A stretch of DNA of 63,490 nt from Phycisphaerae bacterium (GTDB taxonomy: Bacteria; Planctomycetota; Phycisphaerae; Sedimentisphaerales; Anaerobacaceae). The DNA lies in the NCBI GenBank assembly GCA_028714255.1, contig JAQTMR010000012.1, positions 1-63,490 on the forward strand, read 5' to 3'. The notes under the pieces were generated by a model. It was given only the letters and a program-made list of their open reading frames with translations, was not told the origin of the DNA and made no database searches. Below are positions 40,619 to 48,958 of the stretch, in pieces. Within the stretch, counting starts at the first letter, position 1, and each line of letters starts with the position of its first letter. A program made the translations under genes and the position numbers.

Positions 40619-42400
40619 ATGTTGATGTTTAATAAAAAAATTATCGGAGCAATTTTAGCAACCGCACTTTTCGCAGTCAGCGCTTGTTTCGGCGAGGGGA
40701 ACCCTTCGACTGCGCTCAGGGCAAGCTGGAACGACTTTCTGCATTACACAAAGATAGGCCAATTCGATTTGGCCAAGGGATACGCACAAGCTGTTCTCGA
40801 AAGCAATCCTGACCCCGTTGAATTGCTCACTCTTAGTGAAGAAAATGAGCAGGGATACGCAATTTTATTGAGGGTTACAGATACCTCGTCCGACGCTGAG
40901 CTGGTTGAGCTTAGCAAGAAAGTTCTGGGCATTATCGAGCAGGGCAGGTTCATCCGCAGGGCTGACCCGAAGATTATCGGCGAGGAGATAAGAAGATTAA
41001 GCAGCACCGACCGAGGCCGACTCGCGGCAATCAAACGACTCCAGAACGCCGGCGAATACGCCATAGTTTATATGCTCGATGCGATGATGGACAATACCCG
41101 CAAAGAAGAATTTCCGAATATCGTATGGGCGCTGCCGCAAATCGGCAGGGACGCGATAAGACCTCTTGCGGCGGCTTTGCAGAGCGAAGACGTCGGGTTA
41201 AAAGCTGAAATAATAAAGGCGATGGGCGAAATTAAATATCCCCAATCGCTTGGCTATCTGAAATATATTATCGAGAAGGGCGATTCCGCCGAGCTTAGCA
41301 AACTTGCTGAGCAGAGTATCAAACAGATTGACCCGTCAGCATTGAAAGCTCCCGCGGCGCAATTGTTCTACCAGCTTGGGGAAGACTATTATTATCATGC
41401 TCCATCTTTAGCTCCAGCGGAAGATGCCAATTTTGCCAATATATGGTTTTGGAGTACAGCAGACCGGCGGTTAATCCGTGAGAAGGTCGATAAAAAGTAT
41501 TTTTACGAGCTTATGGCGATGCGTTCGTGTGAGTGGGCTCTTAAAGCCGACGCTGGGTTAGGCCAAGCGATTGGTCTTTGGCTGGCGGCGTATTGCAAGG
41601 CTGAATCTGCCGAGGTTAATATGCCCGGCTACTTCGGTCTCGGTCACGCCGATGCGTTTGTCTATGCAACCACGGCAGGGCCCGAATATCTTCATCAGGC
41701 GCTTGCCCGCGGGATTAAAGACAAGAATGCGCATGTCGCGCTTTGTATGGTCGAGGCGTTAGCCACGACTGCGGGCGAGAAATCATTGCTTTATCTTCTC
41801 GGGCCCACCCAGCCATTGGTTCAGGCACTATCGTTCGATGATAAAGCTGTAAGGTACAGCGCAGCGATAGCAATAGCGGCGGCAGGGCCAAAAGGGAATT
41901 TTGCCGAAAGTAAACTCGTCGCGAAGAATTTAGCCGAGGCTATCAAAGAACAAGAGACAACGGACACGGACAACTACGCTCTTAGGGCTGCTGAGGCTAT
42001 GCTGAAACTCGCCCAAACACGAAATGCAGTTGTCGGTTTATCAGCGGTACAGGAAACCATTGTTGACGCAACAAAGGATAAGCGAACAGAGATTCAGGCA
42101 CTTGCCGGGGAGATTTTAGCTTATTTGGGCAGTCCTGATGCTCAGGGCGCGATAGCAGCGATGGCCCTTGCAGAAGACAATAGTATGGACGTCCAGATAT
42201 CGGCTTTTGATTCTCTGGCCATATCGGGGAAACTCAACGGCAATCTGCTCAACGATGAAAAGATAGATGCTATTTATTCGCTGGTCAGCTCGAAGGAAAT
42301 TGACCCGAAACTTCGCAGCGCCGCGGCGGCTGCTTATGGTGCGCTCAATTTGCCCAGCCGGAAAGTCAAAGACCTTATTCTCGACCAGGCAAAAAGCTAA
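40619..42400 (+). CDS. Secreted HEAT-repeat protein
   Basis: 593 residues. AGGAG precedes the ATG. Signal peptide at about 5-24 (KKIIGAILATALFAVSACFG). Several HEAT-like repeats: PNIVWALPQIGRDAIRPLAAALQ, LKAEIIKAMGEIKYPQSLGYLKYII, and a C-terminal run (EIQALAGEILAYLGSPDAQGAIAAMAL, DPKLRSAAAAAYGALN). Right after the signal peptide, GNPSTALRAS is encoded by a dispersed palindromic repeat (40702-40726), so this stretch is an in-frame insertion. No enzymatic motif seen; it is probably a periplasmic or surface scaffold. Convergent with the CvpA-like gene, 12 bases apart. Confidence 0.8.
   Translation: MLMFNKKIIGAILATALFAVSACFGEGNPSTALRASWNDFLHYTKIGQFDLAKGYAQAVLESNPDPVELLTLSEENEQGYAILLRVTDTSSDAELVELSKKVLGIIEQGRFIRRADPKIIGEEIRRLSSTDRGRLAAIKRLQNAGEYAIVYMLDAMMDNTRKEEFPNIVWALPQIGRDAIRPLAAALQSEDVGLKAEIIKAMGEIKYPQSLGYLKYIIEKGDSAELSKLAEQSIKQIDPSALKAPAAQLFYQLGEDYYYHAPSLAPAEDANFANIWFWSTADRRLIREKVDKKYFYELMAMRSCEWALKADAGLGQAIGLWLAAYCKAESAEVNMPGYFGLGHADAFVYATTAGPEYLHQALARGIKDKNAHVALCMVEALATTAGEKSLLYLLGPTQPLVQALSFDDKAVRYSAAIAIAAAGPKGNFAESKLVAKNLAEAIKEQETTDTDNYALRAAEAMLKLAQTRNAVVGLSAVQETIVDATKDKRTEIQALAGEILAYLGSPDAQGAIAAMALAEDNSMDVQISAFDSLAISGKLNGNLLNDEKIDAIYSLVSSKEIDPKLRSAAAAAYGALNLPSRKVKDLILDQAKS
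40702..40726 (+). repeat. CTTCGACTGCGCTCAGG-type repeat inside the HEAT-repeat gene
   Basis: CCCTTCGACTGCGCTCAGGG and AAGC read PSTALRAS in frame. The sequence is an imperfect palindrome. Peptides of this form are commonly seen where such elements enter genes. Confidence 0.7.
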
Positions 42401-42412
42401 AGATAATCCTGC

Positions 42413-43063
42413 CTAAATATCTTCTTCAGGAGGCGGGCCAGGTTCATTCTGTTCAGGAATGTTGTTTGCCTCAGCGGGTTTGGCCGGGGTGACTGGTTTG
42501 GGTTCAGGTGTTTTGGGTTGGGCTTTCGGTTTGGCGCCTTCTTTTAGCAATTCATTGATAGTCTGTTCTGTAGAATCCCCCTTGTCGTAAGAAACTATCG
42601 CATTAACCAAATTGCAAAAGCCGGCAATGTATGACACGCCGGTTTGCCGGAACTGGTCTGTAAAGCCAATACTCTTTACCAAGCTATTTTGCGAAGCCGG
42701 TGTTATGTAGATTAAGAGCGTTAGAAAACTCCAGACAAGAAAGCCGGCTAAAAAGCCCAAAAAGCCGCTGCCAAGTGTGTCAAATACCTTTGGAAACGGA
42801 ACGTTAAATTGTCCCGTAAGAAATACGTATGATATGCAGTGTAAAACCAAAAATGACACTAACACAATAGCTGCCATAGCCAGGATGTTGCTGTATGGTG
42901 TATCGCCTACCGCGGGGATATTTGCGATTGCCGGGCGAAGGTATATACCCAAATAGATTGAGATTATAATATTGAAAACAAGTACCCATGTCTGATAGAA
43001 GCGTAATTTTATGGCAAGCCATGCGAAGGCCCCACTGACTAATATACCTATCCAAAACACCAT
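42413..43063 (-). CDS. CvpA-family membrane protein
   Basis: 216 residues. Four membrane helices: about 2-18, 25-43, 62-82 and 103-122 (LGSGFLGFLAGFLVWSFLTLLIYI), a CvpA/colicin V production-type layout with the conserved F(D)xLGSGFLGFLAG block. The C-terminal tail is Pro/Lys/Glu-rich and disordered (PKAQPKTPEPKPVTPAKPAE). Third gene of an FHA / secretion-ATPase / CvpA run on the minus strand, 29 bases after the ATPase. The molecular role of CvpA proteins in Gram-negatives is linked to envelope homeostasis but not settled. Confidence 0.75.
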   Translation of the reverse strand: MVFWIGILVSGAFAWLAIKLRFYQTWVLVFNIIISIYLGIYLRPAIANIPAVGDTPYSNILAMAAIVLVSFLVLHCISYVFLTGQFNVPFPKVFDTLGSGFLGFLAGFLVWSFLTLLIYITPASQNSLVKSIGFTDQFRQTGVSYIAGFCNLVNAIVSYDKGDSTEQTINELLKEGAKPKAQPKTPEPKPVTPAKPAEANNIPEQNEPGPPPEEDI

Positions 43064-43092
43064 AAAATTCTCCGTAAGCAGTCCCCGTGGAA

Positions 43093-44805
43093 CTACCCTA
43101 TTACTCTTTTCAACTCTTCGAGACTCGTTATACCGGATACCACAGCTTTCAATCCCTGCTTCTTAAGGTTGGACCTTCCTCTTTTATCGCCTTCATTTTT
43201 CAACTGATTTACCGACAATTTATTATTGGCGATATCAGCTTTTAAGTCATTGTCGAGATTGAGGATATCGAAAATTGCTATCCTGCCACGATAGCCGGTT
43301 CCGTGGCACTGGTCACATCCTTTAGCCTGGAAAATGTTTCTATAGTTTATGTTTTTTTTGCGGAGCTCGTGGAGCTGATTCTGACTTAATTTTGCAGGGG
43401 CTTTACAATTTTTACAAAGCAAGCGAACCAACCGTTGAGAAACAAGCATGTCTAATCCTGATGACAGCGTCAGTGGGGTTATGTTTAAGTCCAGCAGCCG
43501 CACAAGGGCCGATGCATTGCTGTCGCTGTGTATAGTTCCGAGGACGAGATGGCCGGTTTGTGACGCCCGAAGCGCAATGGCTGCGGTTTCTTCGTCGCGT
43601 ATTTCCCCCACACATATAACATCCGGGTCCTGCCTTAAAATACTTCGCAAAGACTTTGCAAAAGTAATATCGGCTTTTGAGTTAACTTCAATCTGACTGG
43701 CGTTCGGCAGCACATATTCAATCGGGTCTTCTACCGTAATAACATTGCGTGTGAGCAAATCGATTTTGTTGAGCATGGCATACAAAGTTGTGGTTTTTCC
43801 GCTCCCTGTTGGGCCGCTCATAAGCACCATACCGGACGGCTTGGCAATTACATTTTCGATAATTGCACGCTGCTTTTCCGTCATTCCGACACTTTCCAGC
43901 GTGAACATACCGGCGTTTTGGTTAAGTACCCTGATAGATAATTTTTCGCCGTTGACGGCGCCGGCACTTGCGACTCGGAAGGACACCGTGCCGTCGCTTG
44001 TTTTCGCTACAAACGCACCATCCTGAGGCCTGCGCCTTTCGGAAATGTCCATATTTGAGACGGCCTTAATGCTGTTTATAACCGCCTGGCAGGTAGTCGG
44101 GTCAAGCTGTTGAACCATTCTCAACATGCCATCTATCCGAAATCTGACTATTGATATTAAAGAATCCTTCGGGTCGATAAGAATGTCACTGGCTCGTTCC
44201 GCAAGGGCATCGGCGACAATTTGCTCAGTTAATTCAAGAACATGGCTGTCTTCCCGTCTGCCTTTGCTGTGGCCGTATATCTCCGTAATGCTTCTGCCCG
44301 ATGAATCAAGCAACTTTAATGTTATTTTTTTCCTGAAACCAAAATGTAAAGACCCCACACCCGCAGAGACGCTTTGAAGCTGCTCTTTCAGTATCTCGAA
44401 GATGGTGCGGTGTCCCTCGAGGGATTTTCTTACTATACTCACTATCAGCAGTACAAACAGAAGTACAGGCCCCAAAAAAAGCGCAACAACATAGGTTGTT
44501 GATTTATAGTCCTTTGGTACCAATGGGCTGAACTGAACACGCTGAACAAAATACAAACAAAGATATACCCATCCTACGAAACAGACAAGCCTGACCGGAC
44601 TAAAGGGCAACGATGTGAAGGATAATATTGTACCTGTCCCTGTACCGGTCGAGATTAGACTCGCGTCTAATTCCACAAGAGCAGAAAAACACTTTATTAA
44701 GGCTAATGTCCCCATATAATCATCCGGATGCAGGATATTGAAAAATCGGCCGACAATATACCGCAAACTACCATATCCTTGCCGGTTCGGCAAGTTGTAA
44801 AACAA
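43093..44805 (-). CDS. Second GspE/PilB-family ATPase with N-terminal membrane helices
   Basis: 570 residues from TTG at 44805, ten bases after the FHA gene stop; ATG at 44715 is an alternative. Instead of a MshEN domain it has two membrane helices, about 71-88 (VRLVCFVGWVYLCLYFVQ) and 105-125 (YVVALFLGPVLLFVLLIVSIV). The ATPase domain is complete: RASDILIDP, Walker A SGPTGSGKTTTLY, Walker B VICVGEIRD, His box TGHLVLGTIHSD, and a four-Cys zinc site (LCKNCKAP and KGCDQCHGTGYRGR). The zinc site argues for GspE/PilB rather than PilT. No pilin or platform gene adjoins. Membrane anchoring of this class of ATPase is unusual. Confidence 0.85.
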   Translation of the reverse strand: MFYNLPNRQGYGSLRYIVGRFFNILHPDDYMGTLALIKCFSALVELDASLISTGTGTGTILSFTSLPFSPVRLVCFVGWVYLCLYFVQRVQFSPLVPKDYKSTTYVVALFLGPVLLFVLLIVSIVRKSLEGHRTIFEILKEQLQSVSAGVGSLHFGFRKKITLKLLDSSGRSITEIYGHSKGRREDSHVLELTEQIVADALAERASDILIDPKDSLISIVRFRIDGMLRMVQQLDPTTCQAVINSIKAVSNMDISERRRPQDGAFVAKTSDGTVSFRVASAGAVNGEKLSIRVLNQNAGMFTLESVGMTEKQRAIIENVIAKPSGMVLMSGPTGSGKTTTLYAMLNKIDLLTRNVITVEDPIEYVLPNASQIEVNSKADITFAKSLRSILRQDPDVICVGEIRDEETAAIALRASQTGHLVLGTIHSDSNASALVRLLDLNITPLTLSSGLDMLVSQRLVRLLCKNCKAPAKLSQNQLHELRKKNINYRNIFQAKGCDQCHGTGYRGRIAIFDILNLDNDLKADIANNKLSVNQLKNEGDKRGRSNLKKQGLKAVVSGITSLEELKRVIG

Positions 44806-44814
44806 TATAGCATA

Positions 44815-45252
44815 TCAAGCTGAACTAGTTTGCTCTAACGAATCAAGGTCGTCCAGCTCGGCAAAATCATCCAATTGCTCATCTGTGATATTCTCCGCCG
44901 CTGTATCCTGGGGAGGTGAGTTTCGTGCGGTTAAATCAGGTCCGGTAATTGTCTGCGGCTGACCGTTAATCTGGAATACGAATGTTAAAGGTCCTATCCG
45001 AATGGAATCACCCGCCTGAACCACTGCTTCATTTATACGCTTGCCGTTAAGGTAAGTACCGTTATGTGATTTAAGGTCGCGAATTTTCAATACATCGCTG
45101 TCGTAGTTTATTTGGCAGTGCTTTCTGGAAACCGGCATTAGGGGAATGCATAAATCGCAACTATGGCGCCGGCCAATTACCGTAACGCTGCTCGGCAGAG
45201 AAAGAAACTTATGTGAGCCGTTCTTTTTGAGCAGAACTAATTTTACATCCAT
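44815..45252 (-). CDS. FHA-domain protein
   Basis: 145 residues. One FHA domain at about 20-100: VTVIGRRHSCDLCIPLMPVSRKHCQINYD has the GR, SRKH and following residues that bind phosphothreonine, and LKSHNGTYLNGKRI the Asn-Gly motif. The C-terminal 45 residues are acidic and disordered (DEQLDDFAELDDLDSLEQ). AGGTAAG lies before the ATG. It heads the minus-strand operon with the membrane-anchored ATPase and CvpA. FHA proteins usually pair with Ser/Thr kinases; none is in the window. Confidence 0.9.
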   Translation of the reverse strand: MDVKLVLLKKNGSHKFLSLPSSVTVIGRRHSCDLCIPLMPVSRKHCQINYDSDVLKIRDLKSHNGTYLNGKRINEAVVQAGDSIRIGPLTFVFQINGQPQTITGPDLTARNSPPQDTAAENITDEQLDDFAELDDLDSLEQTSSA

Positions 45253-45296
45253 ATTGCTTACCTGCCCGTCAATTTAAGCATCACCAAAACAATGTT

Positions 45297-45325
45297 ATTA
45301 TATAAGAAAAAATGGTTCATAACAA
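45297..45325 (-). promoter_or_regulatory. Promoter for the FHA-ATPase-CvpA operon
   Basis: Minus strand: TTGTTA (45325-45320), a 17-base spacer and a perfect TATAAT (45302-45297), about 45 bases before the FHA start. Confidence 0.65.
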
Positions 45326-45508
45326 CAGATAAATCCGCCGGCAAATAATGGGGATAAGACTATCTCGTCGAGTTGAAGCTGCATAACCATATACTAATTA
45401 GAGAGTTATAAACAATTTCCTCGCGGCCTGTCCGCGGCGGGTCGGTACAGCTTATTAATTTTTGCTGGTCAGGACCTTTCAGCTTTGGCACCTGGAAAAG
45501 ATGCCGGC

Positions 45509-45536
45509 TTGACAATCATGGTTAAACGGTTATATT
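45509..45536 (+). promoter_or_regulatory. Promoter for thrS and downstream translation genes
   Basis: Perfect TTGACA (45509-45514), a 16-base spacer and TATATT (45531-45536). The leader to the thrS ATG at 45635 is about 92 bases. Confidence 0.7.
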
Positions 45537-45634
45537 CTTAGAGGACTCTATTTTACTGGTTGGGCTCTGTTTTGTTATTCTTCACAAAACGAGCACTCAA
45601 GCAATATAAAGGATTGGTAGTATCGGTAGGACAT

Positions 45635-47557
45635 ATGGCGCAAATAACACTGCCTGACGGCAGCACATTAGAAATTGCTGATGGAACAACAGCAAAACAA
45701 TTAGCAGAGAAGATAGGGCCCGGACTTGCAAGAGTAGCCGTAGCAGCAAAAATAAATGGACAATTGGCGGATTTATCCACACCTATCACGGCTGATGCCG
45801 TCGTGCAGATTATCACCTTCAAAAATGTGGAAGGTCTCGAGATACTACGGCACAGTTGCGCCCATATAATGGCTGAAGCTATATGCAGCATTTGGCCAAA
45901 TGCAAAGCTGGTCTATGGCCCGACCGTCGAAGACGGATTTTATTATGACATTGACCTCGATGAGCCGATTAGCCCTGCCGATTTCGAACGCATAGAAAAA
46001 AAGATGTATGAAATCACCAAGGCCGACACGCCTTTTATTCGAAAGCAGATGTCTCGGAGCGAGGCCCTGGCGAAGCTGTCCTCTGATAGATATAAAACCG
46101 ATAATATAAATCGCGCGGACAGTGAGATTATCAGTTTTTATTCACACGGGGACGGCTTCGAAGATTTATGCCGGGGTCCGCATTTGCCCAGCACCGGCAA
46201 AGCTTCTGCTTTTAAGATTATGTCGGTAGCAGGGGCCTATTGGCACGGCGACCCAACGCAAAAAATGCTTCAACGAGTTTATGGCACCGCCTGGCCGAGC
46301 AAAAAGGAGCTTGATGATTACCTGCAAAGGCTGGAAGACGCAAAGAAACGTGACCACCGAGTAATAGGCAAGCAATTAGATTTATTTAGTTTTAACGAAG
46401 CCGGCCCCGGCTTTGCGTTCATACACCCCAATGGAATGATTGTCTGGAACGCCATAGTAGAGTTCTGGCGCGATGTTCACAATAAATACGGCTATGAGGA
46501 AATCAAGACTCCTATCATATTGAACGAGCAGCTTTGGCACAAGAGCGGCCATTGGGACAACTACAAAGAAAATATGTATTTCACCCGTGTTGATGACGCC
46601 GACTATGCGATAAAACCAATGAACTGTCCGGGCGGCTGTTTGGTTTATAAAACCCAACAGCATTCATATCGGGAATTTCCGATGCGCATTGCTGAGCTTG
46701 GCCTGGTGCACAGACACGAGGCCAGCGGTGTTATGCACGGGCTTTTCAGAGTAAGACAGTTCACCCAGGACGATGCCCATATTTTCTGTACTCCAGAACA
46801 GATAAAACCCGAAATAATAGGCGTTATTGAGCTTGCCTTTGAGATATACCGCGCCTTCGGATTCGAAGATTTTCATATCGAGTTATCCACCAAACCCGAA
46901 AAACACATAGGCTCTGATGAAATCTGGGATATTTCCACCAACGCCCTGAAGGATGCCCTGAAGCACAAGAAAATAGAATATAAAATCAACGAAGGCGATG
47001 GCGCATTTTATGGACCTAAGATAGATTTTCATATAAGAGACTGCCTGAAAAGGTCATGGCAGTTGGGCACGATTCAACTGGATTTCTCTATGCCGCAGCG
47101 ATTTGAATTATCCTATACAGACAAGGACAATACCGAGAAGACGCCTGTTATGATTCACAGGGCGATTCTGGGGTCTTTCGAGAGGTTTATCGGCATACTT
47201 ATAGAACACTACGGCGGGAATCTGCCTCTTTGGCTTTCGCCGGAGCAGGCAGGGGTTTTGCCGATAAGCGAAAAAAGCAATGATTACGCAAAACTCGTTC
47301 AGGAAAAGTTAAGGAATGCACGGTTGAGGTCGGAATGTGATATGTCAGATGAGAAAATAGACGTTAAAATTGCCAAAGCCCACGGCAGGAGATTGCCTTA
47401 TATGCTGGTAGTCGGGCCTAAAGAGGCACAATCGGGCACCGTTAATGTAAGGATGCGGGGAGAGAAAGTAACAAAAACAGTGGAAATCGATAAATTTATT
47501 GCAATCGCGAAACTCAAAATTGCCGAAAAAAAAGCAGGGCTGGCATTTGAAGATTGA
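45635..47557 (+). CDS. thrS: Threonyl-tRNA synthetase
   Basis: 640 residues from ATG 45635, chosen because GGTAGGA lies just upstream and the TGS domain then starts at once (MAQITLPDGSTLEIADGTTAKQL); the frame stays open to TTG 45560. Editing domain with HSCAHIMAEAI and a His-rich site. Class II catalytic core: FIHPNGMIVWNAIVEFWR, MNCPGGCLVYK (zinc Cys), RVRQFTQDDAHIFC and GNLPLWLSPEQAGVLPIS, then an anticodon-binding domain. It starts the thrS-infC-rpmI-rplT-pheS series, an order widely conserved in bacteria. Confidence 0.97.
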   Translation: MAQITLPDGSTLEIADGTTAKQLAEKIGPGLARVAVAAKINGQLADLSTPITADAVVQIITFKNVEGLEILRHSCAHIMAEAICSIWPNAKLVYGPTVEDGFYYDIDLDEPISPADFERIEKKMYEITKADTPFIRKQMSRSEALAKLSSDRYKTDNINRADSEIISFYSHGDGFEDLCRGPHLPSTGKASAFKIMSVAGAYWHGDPTQKMLQRVYGTAWPSKKELDDYLQRLEDAKKRDHRVIGKQLDLFSFNEAGPGFAFIHPNGMIVWNAIVEFWRDVHNKYGYEEIKTPIILNEQLWHKSGHWDNYKENMYFTRVDDADYAIKPMNCPGGCLVYKTQQHSYREFPMRIAELGLVHRHEASGVMHGLFRVRQFTQDDAHIFCTPEQIKPEIIGVIELAFEIYRAFGFEDFHIELSTKPEKHIGSDEIWDISTNALKDALKHKKIEYKINEGDGAFYGPKIDFHIRDCLKRSWQLGTIQLDFSMPQRFELSYTDKDNTEKTPVMIHRAILGSFERFIGILIEHYGGNLPLWLSPEQAGVLPISEKSNDYAKLVQEKLRNARLRSECDMSDEKIDVKIAKAHGRRLPYMLVVGPKEAQSGTVNVRMRGEKVTKTVEIDKFIAIAKLKIAEKKAGLAFED

Positions 47558-47622
47558 TAATAAAAAAACGTTAATGGTAAGTAATTGTTTTTCCTCTTTT
47601 TAGAAAGGTAAGGTGGTACACA

Positions 47623-48138
47623 ATTAGCAAACAAGGATTAAGGATAAACGGAAGGATTCGGGTTAATATGGTTCGGCTAATCGACGAATCAAACAATCAA
47701 GCCGGAATTGTAACTACATACGATGCGCTCGTGAAAGCTCGCGAGGCCGGCTTAGACCTTGTGGAAGTATCGCCTACAAGCGACCCGCCGGTCTGCAGAA
47801 TAATGGACTACGGCAAATGGCTGTACAAGCAGAAACGCAAAGTTCGGGAAGGACATAAAAAACACCAGGTACATTCGACTTCGCTGAAGGAAATAAGACT
47901 GCGGCCTGAAACCGATAAACATGACCTTGACATCAAACTTAACCATGCCCGCGAGTTTTTGCAGAAAGGACATAAAGTACAATTCACAGTATTTTTCCGC
48001 GGACGGCAAATGCTGCATAAAGACCGAGGATATGAAATGATAAAGGAAATCGCCGAATCGCTGCAGGAATTAGCCAAGGTCGAACAGCCTGGCAAAATGT
48101 CAGGCAAGCGTATGACATTACTGGTTGTGCCAAAATAA
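47623..48138 (+). CDS. infC: Translation initiation factor IF-3, starting at ATT
   Basis: 171 residues from ATT 47623. Reading from the first ATG (47668) would lose the invariant N-terminal block, since the in-frame codons before it encode SKQGLRINGRIRVN, the standard IF-3 beginning. No ATG, GTG or TTG lies between that block and the upstream stop at 47578. AAGGTAAGGTGG ends about six bases before the ATT. Infrequent ATT starts are known for infC in E. coli, where IF-3 itself discriminates against them and so represses its own synthesis. Core motifs DLVEVSPTSDPPVCRIMDYGKW and KEIRLRPETDKHDLDIKLNHAREFL are clear. Confidence 0.93.
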   Translation: MSKQGLRINGRIRVNMVRLIDESNNQAGIVTTYDALVKAREAGLDLVEVSPTSDPPVCRIMDYGKWLYKQKRKVREGHKKHQVHSTSLKEIRLRPETDKHDLDIKLNHAREFLQKGHKVQFTVFFRGRQMLHKDRGYEMIKEIAESLQELAKVEQPGKMSGKRMTLLVVPK

Positions 48139-48272
48139 GCGGTTAGAGGGGTAAAAGGGGAGAATCTGCTGCAGATTGTGGGCCCATTTCCACTTTTTTC
48201 GGGAATTTCAAGGTTGACTAACAAATGCAGATGTTGTAGATTACCCTCTTTATATATTAAGGAACCGATTAG
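48139..48272 (+). other. infC-rpmI spacer with promoter
   Basis: Contains a perfect 6-bp hairpin AATCTG-CTG-CAGATT (48163-48177) and a weak GTGG/CCAC stem followed by six T at about 48179-48199, which could attenuate. A promoter follows at 48214-48242. AAGGA at about 48261 is the rpmI ribosome site. Confidence 0.4.
48214..48242 (+). promoter_or_regulatory. Candidate internal promoter for rpmI-rplT
   Basis: TTGACT (48214-48219), a 17-base spacer, TAGATT (48237-48242), about 30 bases before rpmI. Confidence 0.5.
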
Positions 48273-48467
48273 ATGCCAAAACAGAAAACCCACAAGGGTT
48301 TGAAAAAAAGAGTCAAAATCACCGCTACCGGTAAAATCAACCGCGGACGCTGCGGCGGCGGCCATCTTATGAGCAGTAAGAACGCCAAACGGCGCAGACG
48401 AATAAAAAGTACGGGAATTATCGCCGGCAGGGCAGCGGCTGCAATCAGGATACAGCTCTGCGAATAA
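48273..48467 (+). CDS. rpmI: 50S ribosomal protein L35
   Basis: 64 residues, standard. PKQKTHKGLKKRVKITATGKINRGRCGGGHLMSSKNAKRRR carries the L35 signature. It lies between infC and rplT as expected. AAGGA precedes the ATG. Confidence 0.97.
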   Translation: MPKQKTHKGLKKRVKITATGKINRGRCGGGHLMSSKNAKRRRRIKSTGIIAGRAAAAIRIQLCE

Positions 48468-48573
48468 ATAACGAATAATCAATTAAGCATGCTTGCTTCT
48501 CGGCTTGGTTCATTTCAAAATCAGCTGCCGCCAGCAAGCTTAGAAACTTAAAAATTCTTTAAGGAAAGCTGAT

Positions 48574-48936
48574 ATGCCAAGATCTAAAAAAGGTTCGGCA
48601 AGGCGCGAGCCAAAGAAACGAGTCCTCAAAGCAGTAAGGGGGCACCGCGGGGCTTCAGGTCATCTATATCGTTTAGCCAAAGAAGCAGGTACGCGAGCGG
48701 GTGTTTATGCACGCGTCGGCCGAAAGCTGCGAAAAAGAGATTTCCGAAGTTTGTGGATTATACGCCTGAACGCAGCGTGCCGGCAGCGAGGGATAAGATA
48801 CAGCCAGTTCATCAACGGCCTGAAAAAAGCAAATATCACTCTAAACCGCAAGATGCTTAGTGAAATTGCTATCGCTGACCCAGCCGGCTTTGACGCTATC
48901 ATCGAAGCGGCAAAAGCAGCGGTTAGCGGCAGTTAA
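48574..48936 (+). CDS. rplT: 50S ribosomal protein L20
   Basis: 120 residues. VLKAVRGHRGASGHLYRLAKEA and YARVGRKLRKRDFRSLWIIRLNAACRQRGIRYSQFINGLKKA match L20. In many bacteria L20 represses the infC-rpmI-rplT message by binding RNA that mimics its 23S site; no such element was recognised here, though I could not fold the RNA. AAGGAAAG lies before the ATG. Confidence 0.97.
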   Translation: MPRSKKGSARREPKKRVLKAVRGHRGASGHLYRLAKEAGTRAGVYARVGRKLRKRDFRSLWIIRLNAACRQRGIRYSQFINGLKKANITLNRKMLSEIAIADPAGFDAIIEAAKAAVSGS

Positions 48937-48958
48937 ATAAGGTGCGTATTCGAGTTAA

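Larger units (their letters stand above)
45253..45559. other. Divergent promoter region between FHA and thrS genes
   Basis: 307 bases. It contains a minus-strand promoter (45297-45325) and a plus-strand promoter (45509-45536). Between them is a GC-rich stretch (CGCGGCCTGTCCGCGG near 45421-45436) that can fold into a short stem. No gene seen and no T-box elements recognised. Confidence 0.55.

Noticed and set aside
43093-44805. Second ATPase as a PilT-type retraction motor
   Set aside because: It has the four-Cys zinc site of GspE/PilB, which PilT lacks, and no AIRNLIRE-type motif was seen.
45253-45634. T-box leader upstream of thrS
   Set aside because: No T-box motif or specifier loop recognised.
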